From assembly GCA_045659265.1 (NCBI GenBank), contig JAZOWO010000006.1:1-7458 (forward strand): a DNA stretch of 7,458 nt, written 5' to 3'. A program made the translations under genes and the position numbers. The notes under the pieces were generated by a model. It saw nothing but the letters and a program-made list of their open reading frames with translations, searched no databases and was not told the DNA's origin. Of the stretch, positions 5,327-7,458 are shown in pieces. The DNA comes from UMGS1649 sp045659265 (GTDB lineage: Bacteria; Bacillota; Clostridia; TANB77; CAG-465). Positions within the stretch are counted from its first letter, which is position 1. Each line of letters opens with the position of its first letter.

Positions 5327-5623
5327 ATGGTCGATTTAGATTTAAAGACATTGGTGAATGTAAGAGGTCGTACTTACTTAATCAGTACAGTGAATTTAAT
5401 CATTAAAAAAGCTGGGGAACTTGATTTTCAGACGTTAGTTCTCGAAAGTGCAGAATACCAAGATGAAAATACCGTAGGTGGTTCATTAATAAACTATGAT
5501 GTTATTGATTGGATAAATCCTATAGAAAGTTATTCTTGGAAAACACTCAATGAAGCTAAAACTAATCACAAAGAAATTGTAGACAGATATAAAATGCAAC
5601 AAGGATATGGTGGTGTAAGATAA
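5327..5623 (+). CDS. hypothetical phage protein, 98 aa
   Basis: The ATG comes one base after the peptidase stop. The site AAGGAG (5315-5320) lies in the last codons of that gene, so the two are tightly coupled. The protein is soluble. Its C-terminal half runs 'SYSWKTLNEAKTNHKEIVDRY' (68-88). The 'W/Y-x-T-x-x-EA-x-x-NH-x-x-IV' pattern is seen in many small proteins of Firmicute phages, where the equivalent text is 'T.eeA...H..iv', and no function is known for those. The middle 'FQTLVLESAEYQDENT' looks like two strands. The gene ends at a GNRA-capped hairpin that separates it from the next gene, so it may be the end of a translational unit. Confidence 0.8.
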   Translation: MVDLDLKTLVNVRGRTYLISTVNLIIKKAGELDFQTLVLESAEYQDENTVGGSLINYDVIDWINPIESYSWKTLNEAKTNHKEIVDRYKMQQGYGGVR

Positions 5624-5624
5624 T

Positions 5625-5655
5625 GGGAATGAGAAATCATTCCCCTCTAAGGGGG
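5625..5655 (+). promoter_or_regulatory. two mutually exclusive hairpins around a ribosome binding site
   Basis: Hairpin 1 is GGGAATGA-GAAA-TCATTCCC (5625-5644), a perfect 8-bp stem with a GNRA tetraloop, one base after the TAA of the 98-aa gene. Hairpin 2 is CCCCT-CTA-AGGGG (5642-5654). Both need the C bases at 5642-5644, so only one can form at a time. Hairpin 2 buries most of the G5 ribosome binding site (5651-5655) of the gene that starts at 5663; hairpin 1 leaves it open. There is no U-run after hairpin 1, so it is not a normal intrinsic terminator. A switching role is inference. Confidence 0.55.
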
Positions 5656-5662
5656 TATGTAA

Positions 5663-5872
5663 ATGGATTGTAAAGATTTATTAAAAACAAGAGTTGATAG
5701 ATTTAATGTGAAAGTAAGTTGGGTAGATGAAGAAAACGTTATATTAGATAACGGTGAAGAAACAACAATATACAGAATATATTTTAGCTATGGGTATAAT
5801 ATATTTGTATTGGAATATTTTGACCAAAACGATAGGGATTATGATTACAAAGCTTTGTTGGGAATAAAATAG
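5663..5872 (+). CDS. hypothetical protein, 69 aa
   Basis: A very small acidic protein. The ATG has G5 (5651-5655) seven bases upstream, and that site is part of the alternative hairpin before the gene. The sequence looks mostly beta: 'NVKVSWVDEENVILDNGEETTIYRIYF' (14-40) alternates polar and hydrophobic residues, as in a small barrel or SH3-like sheet, followed by 'YNIFVLEYF' (44-53) and a short acidic linker. I recognise no family. The next gene starts ten bases after its stop and has its own ribosome binding site, so the two are co-transcribed. Confidence 0.72.
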   Translation: MDCKDLLKTRVDRFNVKVSWVDEENVILDNGEETTIYRIYFSYGYNIFVLEYFDQNDRDYDYKALLGIK

Positions 5873-5882
5873 GGGTGATTAT

Positions 5883-6167
5883 ATGAAAAGATTGGATTTG
5901 ATATTACAAACTGAAAATATAAATGATTTGATATGTAAATTAATAGACTACAGATGTGAGTACTGTCCTCAACATGAGGTGGAAAATTGCGATAGATGTT
6001 GTTCTACACATGTAGTTGAATATCTAAACCAAGAAATGATTATAGACTTTGATGAAATTGCGCAAACAATTCATTGCAATGAAGTAGGTTGCGAAAGATG
6101 TATGTTGGAGAATAAAAAGAATTGTAAGACATTATATCTATGGTCTACTTTTGGAAAAGTATTGTAA
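5883..6167 (+). CDS. Cys-rich protein, probable metal-binding, 94 aa
   Basis: This protein has ten cysteines: Cys18, 25, 28, 36, 39, 40, 65, 70, 73 and 81. They fall into two clusters of similar design, each with C-x2-C pairs ('CEYC', 'CDRCC', 'CERC'), which suggests two zinc sites or one binuclear site. The parts between them are helical ('LDLILQTENINDLICKLI', 4-21; 'VVEYLNQEMIIDFDEIA', 44-60). The ribosome binding site AGGGGTGAT precedes the ATG with a three-base gap. No family is recognised. It sits in a run of tiny genes, three of them with Cys pairs, typical of accessory phage regions where such proteins often bind nucleic acid or host proteins; for this one that is only a guess. Confidence 0.78.
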   Translation: MKRLDLILQTENINDLICKLIDYRCEYCPQHEVENCDRCCSTHVVEYLNQEMIIDFDEIAQTIHCNEVGCERCMLENKKNCKTLYLWSTFGKVL

Positions 6168-6182
6168 AAGAGGGTGATTTGT

Positions 6183-6353
6183 ATGGATTACAAATTAAGA
6201 AACTTACAAGCTATGAAAGATAGATGGGGTAAAGTGTGGGTATCAAGACAACTTGACGATGATGAAATAAACGAATTTCAAGAAGAATGTATGAGAAGAA
6301 ATTTAAAACTAAAAGAAGTATTTTCATACTTAGAACCGAAAGGGGGAAAATAA
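6183..6353 (+). CDS. hypothetical protein, 56 aa
   Basis: The ATG at 6183 has a GAGGGTGAT site (about 6170-6178) upstream, and the frame runs to TAA at 6351-6353. The peptide is helical and highly charged: 'MDYKLRNLQAMKDRWGKVW' at the N-terminus, then 'DDDEINEFQEECMRRN' (25-40) and 'LKLKEVFSYLEPKGGK' (41-56). It may form two or three helices. The G5 (6342-6346) in its last codons is the ribosome binding site for the next gene. No other reading frame in this gap has a comparable site, and leaving it out would make an unusual 187-base gap between genes. Function unknown. Confidence 0.7.
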   Translation: MDYKLRNLQAMKDRWGKVWVSRQLDDDEINEFQEECMRRNLKLKEVFSYLEPKGGK

Positions 6354-6354
6354 T

Positions 6355-6564
6355 ATGAGATTCGATAAAGGTCAAAAAGGTAAATGTAAACTTAATCAAG
6401 AAGCTTTGAATGATATTATGGGTTGTGTGTCATTTGATTTAAGAGGTGAGATATTCGATTATGATGTTGTGTATTTAGGAAGAATGGATATAACTTCTCC
6501 TACTTATAATATAACATTCAGAGTTAATCCTTTAAACTTCGATGATAATTGGATAGAAGTATAA
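6355..6564 (+). CDS. hypothetical protein, 69 aa
   Basis: The ATG is one base after the previous stop, with G5 (6342-6346) eight bases upstream. The start is basic ('MRFDKGQKGKCKLNQEAL') and the remainder is acidic and strand-like: 'GCVSFDLRGEIFDYDVVYLG' (23-42), then 'SPTYNITFRVNPLNF' (48-62). It reads like a small beta-sheet protein. No family is recognised. The 29 bases after its TAA carry the ribosome binding site of the next gene, and there is no promoter or terminator between them. Confidence 0.72.
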   Translation: MRFDKGQKGKCKLNQEALNDIMGCVSFDLRGEIFDYDVVYLGRMDITSPTYNITFRVNPLNFDDNWIEV

Positions 6565-6593
6565 ATGTAATTAAGAAAGAAGGAGATATGGTT

Positions 6594-6860
6594 ATGTGTG
6601 ATTATTGTGAGGACTACACTAAAAAGGTGTATAGTTATAAAAATAATAAATCATATTTCAGTATGTATGAGAACTATTTAGAAGTAGTCGTAAACAAAGA
6701 GAAAACAGAAACGTTCAAAATAAACTACTGTCCTATATGTGGTAAAAGAATTAATGAATGGAAATTAATTTATCCCGAATGGGAAATAACTCCACCTACT
6801 GATGAAGAAGTGATGTATAAAATGGAATATGAACAAATATTCAAACCAAAGGGGGATTAA
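6594..6860 (+). CDS. small zinc-ribbon protein with two C-x2-C pairs, 88 aa
   Basis: The frame is open further upstream, but ATG 6594 is preferred: AGGAG (6581-6585) lies eight bases before it and only two before ATG 6588. The protein begins 'MCDYCEDYTK' (Cys2, Cys5) and has 'INYCPICGKRINEW' (Cys46, Cys49). The C-x2-C ... CPICGK arrangement is a treble-clef or zinc-ribbon type site and is frequent in small phage proteins that start 'CdyC' and contain 'NYCP.CGrk'. Those are uncharacterised. The C-terminal third is acidic and Pro-containing. It is in the same run as the neighbouring genes; the membrane-protein gene follows after two bases. Confidence 0.78.
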   Translation: MCDYCEDYTKKVYSYKNNKSYFSMYENYLEVVVNKEKTETFKINYCPICGKRINEWKLIYPEWEITPPTDEEVMYKMEYEQIFKPKGD

Positions 6861-6862
6861 AA

Positions 6863-7111
6863 ATGAAGAAAAAACCAACGTTATTAGAAATACTCATGAG
6901 TACAGCATTAGGTTTATTTTGTTTAAGTGTATGGACTGTTATATTCAGTCTAGTAGCTATATTGTCATGGACTGTATTAGGGGTAATATTCTATTTTAAA
7001 ACACAAATATTAACTGTTAGTTTGGGTATAGTTATATTTTGTGGAATGTTGTTCATACTTTGCTGGATATGTCAATTAATAAAGGGGTGGTTCGATGGCA
7101 AAAAAGATTAA
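6863..7111 (+). CDS. small membrane protein, 82 aa
   Basis: After a basic start (MKKKP) there is a long hydrophobic stretch at about residues 10-44, enough for one long or two short membrane helices, and a second one at 49-72, separated by 'FKTQ'. The tail 'KGWFDGKKD' is basic, so with two helices both ends would face the cytoplasm. No signal peptidase site is evident. The ATG is two bases after the previous stop, with G5 in that gene's last codons. It is too short, and lacks the Lys-rich tail and context, to be called a holin: no endolysin or tail genes are present. An anti-host or superinfection role is possible but unsupported. Its 3' end overlaps the next gene by 17 bases. Confidence 0.78.
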   Translation: MKKKPTLLEILMSTALGLFCLSVWTVIFSLVAILSWTVLGVIFYFKTQILTVSLGIVIFCGMLFILCWICQLIKGWFDGKKD

Positions 7112-7274
7112 ACCAAGTGAAGCTGAAAAATTGTATGAAGAATTTAGAACGAATGTATGTGTCAAAATGAGAAAAGTTACATCAGAAGATTGTAAGTTCG
7201 ATACTAGTTGTCTAGCTGGAATTTGTTTAGTAAAATGGATATTGAAGAATTTCAATGTGACAGAAAAAGAATAA
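7095..7274 (+). CDS. small Cys-containing protein, 59 aa, overlapping the membrane-protein gene
   Basis: ATG 7095 lies inside the end of the membrane-protein gene in another frame. G4 (7084-7087) is seven bases upstream, and the stop TAA is at 7272-7274. The basic N-terminus (MAKKIKPSEAEKLYEEF) is helical, followed by four cysteines: Cys22, Cys33, Cys39 and Cys44, and a hydrophobic-aromatic tail 'ICLVKWILKNFNV'. The Cys spacing (10, 5 and 4 residues between them) could hold a metal or cluster. It is another tiny Cys-bearing gene of this run. Family and function are not recognised. The G5 site of the next gene begins right after its stop. Confidence 0.72.
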   Translation: MAKKIKPSEAEKLYEEFRTNVCVKMRKVTSEDCKFDTSCLAGICLVKWILKNFNVTEKE

Positions 7275-7287
7275 GGGGGTTATATCA

Positions 7288-7458
7288 ATGGATATAAAAA
7301 TTATATTAGACTGTGATGATGTTCTAATTAATTTTATGCCAACAATCGTTGATAGATACAACGAATTATACGGGACTAATTTTACAGTAGAAGAAGATGT
7401 CACAACTTGGAATATAGATGAAGAAAAATTCACACATAATATTTGGTCGGTTTTTGAT
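7288..7458 (+). CDS. 5'(3')-deoxyribonucleotidase-like HAD protein (NT5C type), 3' end outside window
   Basis: The first 57 codons are present and the gene runs off the window. The opening 'IKIILDCDDVLINFMPTIVDRYN' (3-25) is the HAD motif I, DxDDVL, with nucleophile Asp8 and acid/base Asp10. It is followed by 'YNELYGTNFTVEEDVTTWNI' (24-43), which matches the 'yN..yg...t.edit.w' text of bacterial and phage 5' nucleotidase, deoxy (pyrimidine), type C proteins. These dephosphorylate dNMPs in the cytoplasm and could adjust phage nucleotide pools. ATG 7288 has a G5 site (7274-7279) about nine bases upstream. Motifs II to IV lie beyond the window, so activity cannot be confirmed. Confidence 0.8.
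   Translation, partial: MDIKIILDCDDVLINFMPTIVDRYNELYGTNFTVEEDVTTWNIDEEKFTHNIWSVFD

Noticed and set aside
5109..5351. Ser/Phe-rich reverse-strand open frame opposite the peptidase tail
   Set aside because: It is the complement of the acidic and lysine-rich codons of the peptidase gene, has no ribosome binding site, and all supported genes are on the plus strand. The other reverse-strand frames (735-974, 3233-3565, 3920-4183, 5063-5263, 6211-6399, 7227-7433) were rejected for the same reasons.
5625..5644. GAAA-capped hairpin read as an intrinsic terminator
   Set aside because: It is not followed by a U-run; the next bases are CTCTAAGGGGG, and the following gene has no promoter of its own.
5738..5760. 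CGTTAT-ATTAG-ATAACG inverted repeat in the 69-aa gene, slightly similar to the long repeat at 1191-1253
   Set aside because: Only six pairs, in coding sequence, and not matching the CCGTTAATAG arm well enough to claim a second operator.
6863..7111. Small membrane protein as a holin
   Set aside because: Size and helices would fit, but there is no endolysin or tail gene nearby and the context is accessory genes, so the name is not supported.
1..7458. tRNA, rRNA, CRISPR array, insertion sequence or intrinsic terminator
   Set aside because: No cloverleaf-like pattern, regularly spaced direct repeats, transposase or GC-stem with U-run was seen on either strand by reading.

Overview
The window is AT-rich, tightly packed and entirely plus-stranded. 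About twenty small genes follow each other with short or overlapping junctions, and almost every start has its own purine-rich ribosome binding site, often a run of four or five G. Codon use is AGA/ATA/TTA-heavy. This is the architecture of the early or middle region of a bacteriophage (or a prophage or plasmid-like phage) of a low-GC Firmicute. A Clostridium-type host is my best guess, but no gene here fixes the host. There are no structural (capsid or tail), lysis, tRNA, CRISPR or insertion-sequence features.

Layout: (1) 46-1014, two hypothetical genes. (2) 1103-2202, an integrase-fold protein without recognisable recombinase residues, which looks like the SP-beta MrpR/YopR repressor family, plus a small Cys-rich protein. 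(3) 2268-3797, a hypothetical protein, an HD-domain phosphohydrolase and a small sigma-70-family sigma factor. (4) 3890-5623, a DUF5405-like protein, a 29-codon micro-ORF, a DUF4406 / deoxyribosyltransferase-fold protein, a ClpP-like serine peptidase with an intact triad, and a 98-aa hypothetical. (5) 5663-7458, a run of very small genes, several Cys-rich and one membrane protein, ending in the truncated start of a 5'(3')-deoxyribonucleotidase-like HAD protein.

The most notable signal is regulatory. The three largest gaps between genes (1015-1102, 2203-2267, 3798-3889) each hold one copy of the same promoter, GTTTAA-N14-GGGTAT, with identical 14-nt spacing. This is the published consensus of Bacillus sigma-B-type promoters, not the housekeeping type. 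One copy precedes the MrpR-like gene, one precedes the operon containing the sigma factor, and one precedes the ClpP-like/DUF4406 operon. The simplest model is a small phage regulon read by the phage's own sigma factor, with positive feedback on its own operon, or else by a host sigma-B-type factor. An integrase-fold repressor is placed under the same control.

Two further structures are not explained by the genes. One is a perfect 15-bp inverted repeat with a 33-nt spacer inside the MrpR-like gene. The other is a pair of mutually exclusive hairpins at 5625-5655, in which one leaves the downstream ribosome binding site open and the other sequesters it. The enzymes have a loose nucleotide-metabolism theme (HD, DUF4406, deoxyribonucleotidase), but their substrates cannot be read from the sequence.
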